Shown: positions 50,466 to 62,965, counted from the first letter of the stretch. The stretch is 64,000 nt of DNA from Arthrobacter sp. OVS8 (GCA_028370155.1 CP116670.1:2976001-3040000), one strand, 5' to 3'. Numbers and translations are program-made. The notes: generated by a model from the sequence alone, not told the origin.

Positions 50466-51122
50466 TCAGCCGGCTTTGCGCTCCTGGGCCTGCGGCGTGT
50501 TCCGCGGGTGGTTCTGGGGCTGACCCAGGGGCTTCCGGGGCAGCGGCAGCCGGCCCGGGCGGGAAACCAGCGAGCCCGTGTCCAGCAGGGATTTCGCGGC
50601 GGGCATCGGGGCTTTCTTGAAGGCCGGCGGGACCGTGCCGAGCTGGCCGTTCCTGTCAGTGGCCGACTCGACCAGGGGCGCCACGGACTCCACGTCCCGT
50701 GCCGGAGCCGAGGGGCTGGGCAGTTCGCGGACAGAGACTTTGACGGCCGGGGCAGCCTCCGCCTTGGCGCGTGCGGCGGCGCGGGCATCGGCCTGCGCGA
50801 CGGCGGCCACCCAGTCCGGCGACAGGGCGGGTTCTTTCTTGGCTGGCTTCGCGGGCTTCAAGGGTTTGGCTGCTTTCACCGGTTTCACCGGTTTCGCAGC
50901 CGCTGGCGGGGCTTGGACGGTGTGGGCGGGCCGGGCTGCTGCGCCGGCGACCCGGAGCACGCCGCGTCCCACGGCCATGATGATCACGGCAACCAACCGC
51001 CCGAGGCCGGCAATCACGAGCGTGGCTACCAGGGCGAGGAACAGGCCGAAGAACATGACCATCGCCACCGCCAGCGTGCCGAGGAAGGTCAGGTTGAGGG
51101 CGATGGTTGTCGGATCTTCCAT
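50466..51122 (-). CDS. Membrane-anchored protein with Lys/Pro/Ala-rich tail
   Basis: 218 residues. One N-terminal region of two close membrane helices (FLGTLAVAMVMFFGLFLALV, ATLVIAGLGRLVAVIIMAVG), then a cytosolic or exposed tail with KP repeats (KPVKPVKAAKPLKPAKPAKK). GGAGAGGTGAC precedes ATG 51122. The helical part clearly resembles the smaller protein at 54970-55305, so the two are paralogues. Function unknown. Confidence 0.68.
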   Translation of the reverse strand: MEDPTTIALNLTFLGTLAVAMVMFFGLFLALVATLVIAGLGRLVAVIIMAVGRGVLRVAGAAARPAHTVQAPPAAAKPVKPVKAAKPLKPAKPAKKEPALSPDWVAAVAQADARAAARAKAEAAPAVKVSVRELPSPSAPARDVESVAPLVESATDRNGQLGTVPPAFKKAPMPAAKSLLDTGSLVSRPGRLPLPRKPLGQPQNHPRNTPQAQERKAG

Positions 51123-51340
51123 GTCACCTCTCCTAACTGGCCTTGCCGCGGCGTGTCCCGCCAAGAGCGGCGGGCAAGCACCCTTAACCATACGGACTTT
51201 TTCCTTGGCCGCGCAGGCATCCGGAGTCTTCGCAGGGACGTGTCACAGCTGGCACGGGTTCCGTTGCCCGGTGCTGCCGGGCCGTGCGTCTATAGTCTGA
51301 AGAAGCCACGCCGGCATGGTCCGGCCCCGAAAGGACAATT

Positions 51341-51811
51341 GTGACGCCCCCAGCCGCCGCCAGTACCGGTGCCGATGACCAGACCGGCCGGTCCCGCTTC
51401 CGGGGAAACTGCCCGTGCCTGTCCGGCGAGCAGTACGGGGACTGCTGCGGCCGATTCCACGCCGGCGAAGCGGACGCCCCGACTGCGGAGCAGCTGATGC
51501 GCTCGCGCTACAGCGCCTTCGTGGTGCTGGACGCCGATTACCTCCTGCGCACCTGGCACCCGGAGACCCGGCCGGCCGCCCTAGACCTGGATCCGGACAT
51601 GCAGTGGCGGCGGCTGGACATCATTGCCACGACGCGCGGCGGCCCGCTGGACACCGAGGGGACCGTGGAGTTCAAGGCCCATTTCCGGCACGACGGCGAA
51701 CGCGGAGTCCACCACGAGACGAGCCGCTTCCTGCGCGTCGACCGCCGCTGGTATTACTTTGACGCAGGCGCAGGCGCAGATGCGGGCGCCACCGCGGTCG
51801 AGTTCGGCTGA
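51341..51811 (+). CDS. YchJ-like UPF0225 protein with SEC-C motif
   Basis: 156 residues, intact. The N-terminal zinc motif CPCLSGEQYGDCCGRFHAGE is the SEC-C-type CPC...CC cluster, then QLMRSRYSAFVVLDADYLLR and an NTF2-like barrel ending FLRVDRRWYYFDAG. GTG 51341 follows AAGGACAATT. TATAGT at 51291 may be its -10. Role unknown; SEC-C zinc motifs can bind ribosomes or proteins. Confidence 0.9.
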   Translation: MTPPAAASTGADDQTGRSRFRGNCPCLSGEQYGDCCGRFHAGEADAPTAEQLMRSRYSAFVVLDADYLLRTWHPETRPAALDLDPDMQWRRLDIIATTRGGPLDTEGTVEFKAHFRHDGERGVHHETSRFLRVDRRWYYFDAGAGADAGATAVEFG

Positions 51812-51817
51812 GCGGGC

Positions 51818-52728
51818 CTAGCGTTCCTCGACAGTGTCCACGGGGTGAAACCGGCACGGTCCACCTGGCGGTGGAAGCGCATGCCGGCCGTTCCACCGAG
51901 GACGGCACCCACGAGGGCCACCGCGGCCACCACTACTGCGGCGATGATGCTGGTGGTGGTCAGTTCGCCTTCGTTGACCGGGATCCGCGGGAAGCTGTTG
52001 AGCTGGGCCAGGATGTTGTACTGCTGGCCAGCCACGAGGCCCAGAATGGCGACCACCACGGCGGCGATGAGGGCCCAGACCCACACCATAAAGCCCTGCT
52101 TGGCGCCGTTGAAGCGGGCCATCCGGCCGGCGACGTAGCCGCCGGAGTAGTAGGACACGAACAGGATGACCAGCAGCACGATGATGCCAACCATTCCCAC
52201 GGTCTCGTCGCCGGAGTTCACGGCCGCGTTGACGTCGGTATTGGTGGCGAGCCCGACGGCGGTGCCGGCGGCGGCGACCAGCGCGGTCAACAGCACAGCC
52301 ATGCCCGTGGCGGCGAGCCAGCCGAAGAAGGCCGAGCCGATCTTGATGCCGCCGAACTGTTCCTTCTCGCGGGCCACCACGGTTTCCCGGGTGGGAACCT
52401 CGTCGACGACGGTGTCCTGCCCGTCGACGCCGTCGCGGCCGGTCCCGTCGTGGCGCACGGCCGTGACGGGCTGGCTGCGGGTCGGTTCCGTGCGGACCGG
52501 CCCTGTGCGGACCGAGTCGTGGCTCCGCGTGGCGGCGGCGTTGTCGTCGGCCGGGGCCGCCGGGGCGGCGGTGCCCGTGGGGATCACGCGGGTGTCGTTG
52601 GTGCGGGGTGCGGCCTGCGGTGCAGCGTCCTGCCGGGCGTCGTGGATCCGGGCGTCCTGGTGTGCGGCCGCGTCCCCGTCACCGGCGTGTCGGGGAGTGC
52701 GATCTTCGGGGCCTGCTGGGCTGCTCAT
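51818..52728 (-). CDS. Multi-helix membrane protein with disordered N-terminus (one frameshift)
   Basis: About 304 residues. A polar, Ala/Arg/Asp-rich N-terminal 120 residues is followed by four membrane helices (FFGWLAATGMAVLLTALVAA; VGIIVLLVILFVSYYSGGYV; VWALIAAVVVAILGLVAGQQ; IIAAVVVAAVALVGAVLGGT). GGYVAGRMARFNGAKQG is a conserved glycine loop. One C restored near 51843 ends the protein at VDTVEER, just before the YchJ gene end. Function unknown. Confidence 0.7.
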
Positions 52729-52894
52729 GAGGAATGCTCACTTTCACTGATTGACCCGGACCCATTGTTTGGGCCGGGCACCGCAAGGCGGAGACCGGCA
52801 TGCGGGTCTCACGTCCACCTAACCACGGGCGGCAGAAGGTAGCAAGGATGCTTACTATTCGGTTGACGGCACCTGACGGGCGGTGCGGCCCGCG

Positions 52895-54905
52895 TTAGCG
52901 GTACTTCCGGTGCAGGTTCTCCTTGACCGAAGCGCGGGGACTGGCATCGGCAATCCACGGCCCGGTGCCCTCTGACTGGTCCAATACACCGGCCTCGAGC
53001 CACTCGTAGTCGCCGGCCAGGACATTGCGGACGAGCACGTGGTCGCCGTCGTCAGTGTTCCGCCAGAGTTGGTCGAAGTACTCGTCCACGCGCACCCGGG
53101 CCTGCTCGCAGTACGCCTCGGCGAGCTCGTAGGCGGAGGCCCCCTTCTCAGGTTCGGTCCGGAGCAGCATTTCGGCCCGGGAGCAGCAGGCGGCCATGGC
53201 GAACAGTTCGGCCCCGATGTCCACTATCCGGCCCAGGAACGCCTGTTTGTGCTCCAGCTTCGCCTGCCACCGGCCCATCCCGTAGAAGGTCTGCCGCGCC
53301 AGCCGCCGCGAGGACCGCTCGACAAAGCGCAGCTGCCTGGCGAGCCGGCCGAAGTCGCTGTAGGAACGCGGGTCCATCCCGGCCCCGGCGACCAGCTTCG
53401 GCAGCCACTTCGCATAGAAACCGGAAGCGGCTGCGGCGGCCCTGGCCTTGTCGGACAGGCTGGCATCCTCCGAGGCGAGGTCTCCGGCGGCCGCGAGGTG
53501 CGCGTCCACGGCCTCCCGGGCGATCAGCAGTTTCATGATCTCCGAGGACCCTCGAAGATCCGGTTGATCCGCAGGTCACGGAGCTGCTGCTCGGCCGGCA
53601 CGGCACGTTCGCCGCGGGCCTCGAGCGAGTCCGCGGTTTCGAAGCCCCGGCCGCCGCGGATCTGCACCAGCTCGTCCGCAATCCGGCAACTGATCTCGGT
53701 GCACCACAGCTTCGCCAGGGCCGCCTCGATCCGGACGTCCTTCTGCCCGGCGTCGGCCATTTCGGCGCACAGCTCAAACACCGCGTCCAGAGCGAAGGCG
53801 CTGGCCGCGATAAACGCAACCTTCTTGCCCACAGCCTCATGCATGCCCACGGGCCGGCCCCACTGGACGCGGGCGTTGGACCATTCGCGGGCGATCTTCA
53901 GGCTCCACCGCCCGGAGCCGACGCAGAGCCCGGGAATCGAGAGCCGGCCGGTATTAAGCGTGGTGAGGGCGATCTTCAGCCCTTGGCCCTCGGCGCCCAG
54001 CCGGTTCGCCGCGGGCACCCTGACCTGGTGGAACCGGGTGACGCCGTTCTCGATGCCCCGCAGCCCCATAAAGGCATTGCGGTTTTCCACGGTGATGCCG
54101 GGGAGTCCATCTCGACGACGAAGGTGCTGATGCCACCCTTGTGAACAGTGCCGTCCGCGTCGGTGCGGGACGGGACCACCGCCATGATCACCACCAGTTC
54201 GGCGATGACCCCGTTGGTGGTCCAGAGCTTGACGCCGTCAATGACGTAGGACTCCCCGTCGTCGGAGGGGACAGCGGTGGCTCCCATCCGGGCGGGGTCG
54301 CTCCCGACGTCGGGTTCGGTCAGCAGGAACGCGGTGATGGCCCCCGCGGCGCAGCGCGGCAGGTATTCCTGCTTCTGCGCCGGGGTGCCGAAGACTTTGA
54401 CGGGCTCGGGGACGCCGATGGACTGGTGTGCGGAAAGCAGCGCGCCGAGGCTGGGATGCACGGAGCCCAGCAGGGCCAGCGCCCGCCCGTAGTAGACGAG
54501 CGAGAGGCCCAGGCCGCCGTAGTCGCGCGGGATCTTCATGCCGAAGACCCCCAGAGCCGCCAGTCCCTTGAGGTACTCATCCGGGATGCGGGCATCCCGC
54601 TCAATGGTGCGTCCGGACATGGTGCGGCAGTAGTCGGTCAGGCGGGCCATGAACGCTTCCCCGCGTTCGACGTCGTCTGCCGGAGCCTCCGGCCAGGGGT
54701 GGATCAGGCTGAGGTCAAAATTGCCGAGGTACAGTCCCTTGGCGAAACTGGGACGGTCCCAGCTGGTCTCGCGGGCGGCTTCGCTGACGGCCCGCGCGTC
54801 CGCTGCGGTGGCGTCCGGACCCAGCGTCTGGGGCGGGACCGGGACTTCGGTGCCGGCGTTGCCGGCCGGATTGTCAGTGGCTGGATTTTCAACGGCGGAG
54901 CTCAT
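52895..54905 (-). CDS. Acyl-CoA dehydrogenase with C-terminal extension (two frameshifts)
   Basis: About 670 residues. N- and middle domains: MKIPRDYGGLGLSLVYYGRA, FLLTEPDVGSDPARMGATAV, GVKLWTTNGVIAELVVI. The FAD-binding IRGGRGFETADSL and the catalytic glutamate in NRIFEGSSEIMKLL follow, then about 200 helical residues (GRWQAKLEHKQAFLGRIVDI) as in very-long-chain or ACAD9-like enzymes. Breaks near 54106 (one C) and 53549 (one G). First step of beta-oxidation; chain length inferred from architecture only. Confidence 0.9.
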
Positions 54906-54969
54906 CGGGCATCTCCTCTAACCGGGGTTACCGGCTCGAGCCCTGGATCCGCCGTGGGTGGAGGACCCT

Positions 54970-55305
54970 TCAGCTGTCCCGCAATACTACCCGCGGGTAG
55001 GTGCCGGTACTAGGGGCCGGTTGGCCCATAATTTCGGCCGCCATGTCCCCGAACTCGCCGGCGAAGTCGCCCGGCAGCTCCACCGTGGACGCATGGTGGA
55101 CCAGCCGGTCCCAGGCGTGGTTAATGCCGTGGACAAGCCCCAGGAGGATGTTTGCCGCGATGATCCAGGCGAGCCGGCCGATGCCCACCAGCACCAGGGC
55201 CGCGAACGATGCCGTCATCATGAAGAGTGTGATTACCAGGGCAAACACGAGTGTTCCTATGAACACCAGCGTCGCCGTTTCCACTGCGCTTAGGTCGAAC
55301 TGCAT
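54970..55305 (-). CDS. Small membrane protein, paralogue of the 50466-51122 product
   Basis: 111 residues. Two adjacent membrane helices (TLVFIGTLVFALVITLFMMT; FAALVLVGIGRLAWIIAANI) with the same spacing and the same F-hydrophobic-GTL and GxGRL positions as the larger protein, followed by a short acidic tail without KP repeats. Starts ATG 55305. Function unknown. Confidence 0.65.
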   Translation of the reverse strand: MQFDLSAVETATLVFIGTLVFALVITLFMMTASFAALVLVGIGRLAWIIAANILLGLVHGINHAWDRLVHHASTVELPGDFAGEFGDMAAEIMGQPAPSTGTYPRVVLRDS

Positions 55306-55629
55306 TCTTCCCCCTGCACCATTGCTTCGGCTGAGTCAGTAGCCCGAGCGTAGGGCGGGGAAGATCGCTAGCCAGAGTCGCGAGCCCGTGCCGCGGGTCT
55401 TGATGCGGGATCGAAATGCTACCGGGCCGTAGGTCACAGCGCGGTCGCGGAAACCTCACCGGCAGCGGTCCGCGGGCTGGCTGCGACGGCGGACGCCCAC
55501 ACGGCCATACACACACGGCACATACGGCCGCCACGATGAAGGGAATCCGGGCCCTGCGTTAACCTTGTAGCTGGCAGTTTTTCCTTATCCGCTGCCCGGT
55601 CCCTATCCCACAGCAGCTGAGGAGAGTGC
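55306..55629. other. 324-base intergenic region before jetA
   Basis: No gene on either strand. It contains CACACGGC/CATACGGCC direct repeats (about 55497-55535). TTGTAG near 55566 and a CTATCC near 55604 could be a weak promoter for the jet operon, but spacing is poor. I could not fix a promoter. Confidence 0.4.
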
Positions 55630-57076
55630 GTGTCCCGCTCCGCCCTGTCCTCCGCCGACGCCATCAGCGCCCGGCTGCGGGACCTCGAACTCCTCACCAA
55701 AGGGCCCGCCTGGGCACTGACCCGCTCGGCGCCGTGGGTGATCGCCGTGCTGCAGGCGTCCTTTACGCGCACCCGGCCGCAGTTGCCGCTGGAGCAGTTC
55801 CACGCCGACGTCGACGCCTTCCTGGAGCAGCTCCGCCGCCAGGACCCGGGGCTGGGCGGCTCGGCGAACGGGAAGACGTTTGGCGACGAGTGGACCCGGA
55901 AGAACTTCCTCACCCGCCGGAACCAGTCCGGCCAGATCGTGTACGAAGTCACCGAACCCGCGGCCCGCGTCCTCGCCTTCCTAGACAGCCTTTCCAGCGA
56001 ACGCTCCACCCTCAACGGCTCGCGGCTGGGCACGCTGCTGGGCGACGTCGAGAAGCTCGCCAACGAGACGAACCCGGATCAAAGCGCCCGGCTGGAGTCC
56101 CTCGAGGAGGAAATCGGCGAACGGCGCCAGCTGATCGAGGACATCAGCTCCGGCGACTTTGACGGCCTGCTCGACGATGAGGAAGCGGTGGAGGCCGCCG
56201 GGAACATCCTGGACCTTGCCGCCAGCCTGCCCGCTGACTACAAGAAGATGCGCGACCGGATCGAGGAGCTCGTGGGGAGCTCCGCAACCAGATCATCGAG
56301 GAGTCCCTGAGCAAGGGCGCCACGATGGCGCAGGTGCTGGAGGCGGACAAGCGGCTCCGGCAGACCCCGAGGGCAGGACCTTCCGGTCCTTCACGGCCTT
56401 CCTGGAGGATCCGCAGCAGCAGTTGCGCTTCCGGTCGGCGATCGGCGAAGTGTTGAGCCGGCAGTTCGCGGACGACCTCAGCCACGAGGAACGCGAGACG
56501 CTGAAGAACCTTGTGGCGGAACTGCGCACCCAGCACAGCCAGATCCAGCGGATCTACGGCAAGCTCAGCGAAAGCCTGAACACGTACGTCCAGAGCGACG
56601 ACTTCCGCCAGTCCGTCCGGCTCCGCAAGGTCCTCCGGGAAGCCGAACAGGCCATCCGGTCCCTGCCGTACGAACGCGAACGCCCCGGGCTGGTCCGCGG
56701 CCCGGTGCTGTTCAACGCCGGCTTCGAGTCCCTGGCCATGGTCAAGCTCTTCGACCCGGACGAGTTCGCGGCCCCGCCCAAGCTGGCCGACCCGATCGCT
56801 TTCAGCGATTCGGACCGGGCGCGCTCGCCGCGCACCGGCAAGGCCCGGCCGGAGGCCATCCGTGCCGCATTCGCCGGCGCATCCACCCTGGCCGAGGCCT
56901 GGGAACGGCTCCCGGCCGGGGAACGCCACATCAACTCGATCCGCGGCCTACTTTCCCACGCCCTGCACGAAGGGGCCGGCTTCGACCGCGAGGCCTGGGA
57001 CACTCTCGACTTCGAACAGATCGACGGCTCCACGCGCACCGCGTACCTGCCGGTCGTCACGCTCAAGAAGGACTGA
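55630..57076 (+). CDS. jetA: Wadjet/Mks subunit JetA (MksF-like, DUF3375) (two frameshifts)
   Basis: Kleisin-like subunit of the SMC-type defence complex, about 483 residues, the family's usual size. DUF3375 features: [40 protein letters not shown] near residue 80, [20 protein letters not shown], and the C-terminal [10 protein letters not shown]. Breaks near 56275 (GTGGGGAGC) and 56364 (CAGACCCCGAG) are each cured by one base. GTG 55630 follows GAGGAG. It is 2 bases from jetB; the order A-B-C is that of Wadjet type I. Confidence 0.9.
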
Positions 57077-57078
57077 AG

Positions 57079-58154
<1,076 letters not shown>

Positions 58155-58158
<4 letters not shown>

Positions 58159-61100
58159 GCATCGCCTCCATGCTCCCCATGGGCGAGCTCACCAACCCCG
58201 GCCAGATGCGCCTGGCCCTCGTGCAGGTAGTCAACTGGGGCACCTTCCACGGCGCCCACACCATGCACGTGGACCGCAACGGCACCCTGCTCACGGGCAA
58301 TTCGGGCGTCGGCAAGTCCACGCTGTTCGACGCGATGCTCCGGGTCTTCGACGCCCGCCCCGGTCCAACGAGGCCGCGGCCCAGCGCGCCGGCGGCGCGG
58401 TGGAGGACAAGCGCACCACGTTTACGTACATGCGCGGCAAAGTGGGGGACAAGGCGGTGGGCGAGGGCTCGGCCAGCGCGTTCCAGCGCCCCGGCGCCAC
58501 ATGGTCCGCCGTCGCCCTGACATTCGACAACGCCGCGGGAACCCGGGTGACGGCCTCGGCGCTGTTCGACCTGCCCAAGAACGGGACCGAGTCCAGCGTC
58601 GGCCGGTACTACCTGATCGACAACAAGCCGCTGGACCTCACGGCACTTGAGGACATCGCGGAGAAGCGCTTTACCAAATCGGCGCTGGACGCGGTCTTCC
58701 CGGACGCCCAGATCTTCGACGTCCACAAGGCCTTCGCGGAGCGTTTCCGGCGCCTGCTCGGCATCAATTCGGACCAGGCCCTGCCGCTGCTGCGCGTCAT
58801 CCAGGCCGGCAAGGGCCTCGGCGGCAGCGTCAACAACTTCTTCCGCGACCAGGTCCTGGACGCGCCCGCCACCCTCACCGCAGCGGACGACGTCGTCGAG
58901 GAATTCAGCAACCTGATGTCCATCCGGCAGCGCCTCGAGGACGTCCGGCAGCAGCGCGACCAGCTGGCACCGGTCCCCGGGCTGAACAGGGACTACGCCC
59001 AGTCCCTGCTCGACGCGAACCGGCTCCGGGAACTCGCCGGCGAGGAATTCGAGGCGTACAAGCAGCAGCTGGCCGTCACCGTCCACGAGAAAACGCTGGC
59101 CCGGTTCAAGGACCTGGCCCAGGCGAAGGCCAAGGAACTCGGCGCCGAGCGGGGCATCCGGGACGGCCTGGCCAGGAGCTGCGCCAGCTCGAAGCGGACT
59201 ACAACAACCAGGGCGGCAACGCGATCTCCGCGATCGAGCAGTCGCTCGAAAACGCCCGGGTGGGGCTCAAACTCCGCCAGCAAGTGGAGGAATCGGCGCG
59301 CAAAGCACTTTCCGACGCCGGCCTGGAACTTCAGTGGACCGCGGCCGGCTGGGAGCAGGCGCACGAGCACGCGGCCGCCCGCTCGGCCGAACTGAAGGAC
59401 GACTCGGAGGCCCTCAAGGAGCTGCGCTTCGAGGCCTTCGACGGTCACGCGACCCGGAAGCGGGAGCTTGCCGGGGCCCAGCAGGAGCTGGTTTCGCTCA
59501 AGACGCGCAAGTCCCTGCTGCCGCCGTCGAGCATTGAAAACCGCAGCGCCATCGCGGCGGCCACCGGGGTCCCCGAGGAACAGATGCCGTTCGGCGGCGA
59601 GCTGATCGACCTTGCCGAGGGCCAGGAGCAGTGGCGCCCGGCCGCGGAGCGCGCGCTGCGCAGCCTCGCCACCACAATGCTGGTCCCGGGCGAGCACTTC
59701 GCCGCCGTCACCCGCTACCTCAACGACCACTCCGTCCGCGGCGCCCTGCGCGCCGTGGACGTCTCCAAGCCCCTCGCCGGCGGGGCGCTGGCCGTGGAGG
59801 ACGCGGCCGACGGCGATCTGCTCACCAAACTGGACATCCTCACCCTGGGCCCCAGCGCGCAGGCCGGTGAGTGGATCCGGGAACGGATCGCCCTTGACTT
59901 CGCGTACCCGTGCGTTGAGGATCCGGACCAGCTGGCGGGGCTGGACAAGGGTCTGAGCCTGGGCGGTGTGGTCAAGCGGAACCGCCACACCGTGGAAAAG
60001 GACGACCGCTTCACCGGCCGGCAGGACTATGTCCTCGGTTTCGACAACGCCGCCAAGCTGGAGCTCGTGGCGGCCCAGGTGGAGGACCTGCAGCAGGAAC
60101 TGGCCAAGGCGGCCGAACTCGCGCAGAGCCGGGAGGAATCGCACCAGGGGATGACCCGGCAGCTGGAGGCCCTGCGGCGCGTGGCCGAGGACCACCGGCC
60201 GTGGGAACAGGTCTCGGCCGTTGTGGCCGCGGACGAACTCGCCCGGATCGAGCAGCGCCTCAAGGATGCCCTTGCCGCGCAGGCGGACCTCGAACCGCTG
60301 CGCGCCAACATCGAGACGGCCCGGCTCAAGCATCAGTCCAGCACCGAGGCCGCGGCCGTGCTGCAGAGCGAATACAAGGCGGTCGACGCCCAGCTGTCCA
60401 CGGCGGATTCGCTGCTGGACGCCGCGCGGGCGCGCCTGGAGCAGTCGCCGCCGTCGGAGGCCACCGTCACGGCACTGGCGCCTTATCTTGCCGCCTTCGG
60501 CGGGGTCAGCGACATCACGGAGATGCATGAGCTGGACAACCTTGCCAACCAGGTCCGGACCAGGCTCCTCGCCGAGCTGCATACGGCCGAATCACGCGGG
60601 CAGGCCACTTCGGAGCGGCTCACCCGCATTTTCGAGGGCTTCGTGCGCGAGTGGGGACATCGATTTCCGCGGACCACGGCACCGCGATTGGCGCCGCCGG
60701 GGAGTTCGAAGCCCGCTACCATGCCATTGTCAGCGACGGCCTGCCCGCGCAGGAGGCCGAATTCCGGCAGTTCTTCAACCAGCGCACACACGAATCCTTC
60801 AGCACGCTGCTGCACCTGCTCGACGAGGAGCGCCGCTCCATCACCAGCCGCATCCTTCCCCTCAACGGAATCCTTTCGGAGGTCAACTTCCATGAGGGCA
60901 GCTTCCTAGAGCTCGACATCAAGCAGACGCTGCCGGCCAGCGCGAAGCAGTTCAAGGACGCCATCCAGAACGCGCTGAAGGTCCGGCACACCCGGCCGGG
61001 GAAGGCGGTCGCTGCAGCGTCCGCCGCGGCGGGAACGGAGACGGACGACGACGCCGAGCTCACCAACCGCTACAAGTCGCTCGAAACACTGGTGAAGCGG

Positions 61101-61657
61101 CTCGGCTCGCAGACCCCGGAAGACCGGCGCTGGCGGGCCGAGGTGCTGGACGTCCGCGGACACGTCTTCATCCAGTGCAAGGAACACCGCGAACTGGCGG
61201 GTTCCGGTTCCAAGGCGGCATCGAAGGGCGGCGGCAAGGCGCGTGCCGCGAAGACCGAGGTCTTTATGCATGCGGACACCGGCTCGATGTCCGGCGGCGA
61301 GCGGCAGCGCTTCACCGCTTTCATCATGGCCGCGGCGCTGAGCTACCAGCTGGGCATCGCCGAGCAGGGGTTCACCACCTACGGCACGGTCATGATGGAC
61401 GAGGCTTTTGTCCTGGCCTCGGAGGAATTCGCCGGCGCCGGCATCAAGGCCCTGCATGAGTTCGGCTTCCAGTTGCTCCTGGCCGCGCCGGAAAACGTGA
61501 TCGACCTGTCCCGGCACCTTGGCTCCGTGACCGAGATCCTGCGGGACAAACGCACCAACCGCTCCGGGGTGCTCACCGCCCCCGTGATTGCTCCGCATGC
61601 GGGGGCGGCGGCACCTGGCGGTCCGAGGCGAACCCGGTGGATATCGTCCTCCGCTGA
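58155..61657 (+). CDS. jetC: Wadjet/Mks SMC-like ATPase JetC (MksB-like) (four frameshifts)
   Basis: MukB/SbcC-like motor subunit, about 1169 residues. N-terminal ATPase half: [20 protein letters not shown] then [15 protein letters not shown] (Walker A, near 50). A long coiled-coil arm with hinge runs over residues 250-850 ([40 protein letters not shown]). C-terminal half: signature [20 protein letters not shown] near 1045 and Walker [21 protein letters not shown]. Breaks near 58372, 59173, 60653 and 61602, each one base. GTG 58155. All catalytic motifs are intact. The nuclease gene jetD does not follow. Confidence 0.92.
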
Positions 61658-61685
61658 CCCAAACCGCCAAACGCCTTACCCTCGC

Positions 61686-61752
61686 AGCAACGCGGGGTCA
61701 CCTACGGTCCATCGTCCCCTCCGGGACGGGCCGTAGGTGACCCCGCGTTGCT
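61686..61752 (+). terminator. Long hairpin terminating the jet operon
   Basis: 25-base arms with one mismatch (AGCAACGCGGGGTCACCTAC... and its complement) plus an inner CGTCCC/GGGACG stem, 28 bases after the jetC stop, ending in TTTAA. The arms contain GGTGACC, reminiscent of the GAGGTGA palindromes at 5271-8664. Confidence 0.75.
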
Positions 61753-61817
61753 TTAAGGTCACAACGACACAACAACCGGCAATTACGTTACGAAAGGTTT
61801 GCTTAATTACCCCAAGG

Positions 61818-61836
61818 ATAGGCTAGCCTTACTTAC
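61818..61836 (+). promoter_or_regulatory. DtxR/IdeR-type iron box
   Basis: ATAGGCTAGCCTTACTTAC matches the 19-base DtxR/IdeR consensus TTAGGTTAGCCTAACCTAA at 14 positions. It sits 28 bases before the siderophore-binding gene and downstream of TTGCTT (near 61799), overlapping the probable -10. Iron repression is expected. Confidence 0.75.
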
Positions 61837-61863
61837 GTTCGCATCATTGACCTAAGGAATCCC

Positions 61864-62955
61864 ATGCCTCTCCCGACCCTGAGCCGCGCTCTGCCCCGAC
61901 GCCGCTTCCTCCGCGCCACCGGACAGGCAACCGCCGTCCTGGCCGCCGTCGCCCTCTCGCTGACCGCATGCTCCACCGGCCCGGCCAGCTCCACCGCGGC
62001 AGAGTCCCCCAGCCAGTCGGCCAGCTCGGCGTTCCCGGTCACCCTCAAGCACGCGTTTGGCGAGACAACCATCAAGGAACAGCCGCAGCGGGTCGTCACC
62101 GTTTCCTGGGTCAATGACGACGTGGCGATTGCCCTGGGTGTGGTTCCGGTCGGTGTCCCGAAGAACGAATGGGGCGGCAACGACAAGGGATCCACCCCGT
62201 GGAAGGACGCCGCCCTGGAGCAGCTCGGTGCCGGCTTCGGTTCCGACAAGGCCCCGGCCCAGTTCTCCGAGGCCGACGGTGTCAACTTCACCGAAATCGC
62301 CAAGCTCAACCCGGACGTCATCCTGGGCGCCTACTCCGGCCTCACGGCCGAGGACTACAAGAAGCTCAGCGAAATCGCCCCCGTGGTGGCCCACCCCGAG
62401 GTGGCCTACGGAACGTCCTGGCAGGACTCCACCACCATCATCGGCAAGGCCCTCGGCAAGGAAACCGAAGCCGCCAAACTGGTCGCCGACACCGAGGCGA
62501 CCATCCAGGACAAGGCCTCCAAGTACCCCCAGCTGGCCGGCAAGACCTTCATCTACGGCAACCTGGACCCCGCAGCCACCGAGAAAATCGGCCTCTACAC
62601 CGCCAATGACAACCGCCCCCGGTTCCTCAGCTCCATCGGCATGAAGCAGGCCTCCGTTGTGGATGAAAACTCCAAGGGATCCAAGGAGTTCTACATCCCC
62701 TGGTCCGCCGAGAAAGCCAACGAACTCGAATCGGACATCTTCGTGACCTGGGTCGCCGACGACGCCGCAGCCAAGGCCGTCCAGGCCGACCCGCTGATGG
62801 CGCAGATCCCGGCCGTCAAGACCGGCGCGCTCGTGACGGACTCGGACAACACCCTCACGCTGTCCATCTCCGCGTCCTCGCCGCTGAGCCTGCCGTGGTC
62901 CCTGGACACCTTCCTCCCGCAGCTGGCCGGGGCAGCGGACAAAGTAGCAAAGTAG
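61864..62955 (+). CDS. Iron-siderophore ABC transporter substrate-binding lipoprotein (FecB/FepB-like)
   Basis: 363 residues, intact. N-terminal RRRFLRATG is a twin-arginine-type motif and SLTAC is a lipobox with Cys36, so a Tat-exported lipoprotein is likely. Periplasmic-binding fold: LKHAFGETTIKEQPQRVVTV, LNPDVILGAYSGLTAEDYKK, YGTSWQDSTTIIGKALGKET. TAAGGAATCCC precedes the ATG. Captures ferric siderophore and passes it to the downstream permease; iron-regulated through the box upstream. Confidence 0.92.
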   Translation: MPLPTLSRALPRRRFLRATGQATAVLAAVALSLTACSTGPASSTAAESPSQSASSAFPVTLKHAFGETTIKEQPQRVVTVSWVNDDVAIALGVVPVGVPKNEWGGNDKGSTPWKDAALEQLGAGFGSDKAPAQFSEADGVNFTEIAKLNPDVILGAYSGLTAEDYKKLSEIAPVVAHPEVAYGTSWQDSTTIIGKALGKETEAAKLVADTEATIQDKASKYPQLAGKTFIYGNLDPAATEKIGLYTANDNRPRFLSSIGMKQASVVDENSKGSKEFYIPWSAEKANELESDIFVTWVADDAAAKAVQADPLMAQIPAVKTGALVTDSDNTLTLSISASSPLSLPWSLDTFLPQLAGAADKVAK

Positions 62956-62965
62956 CCACCACTCC

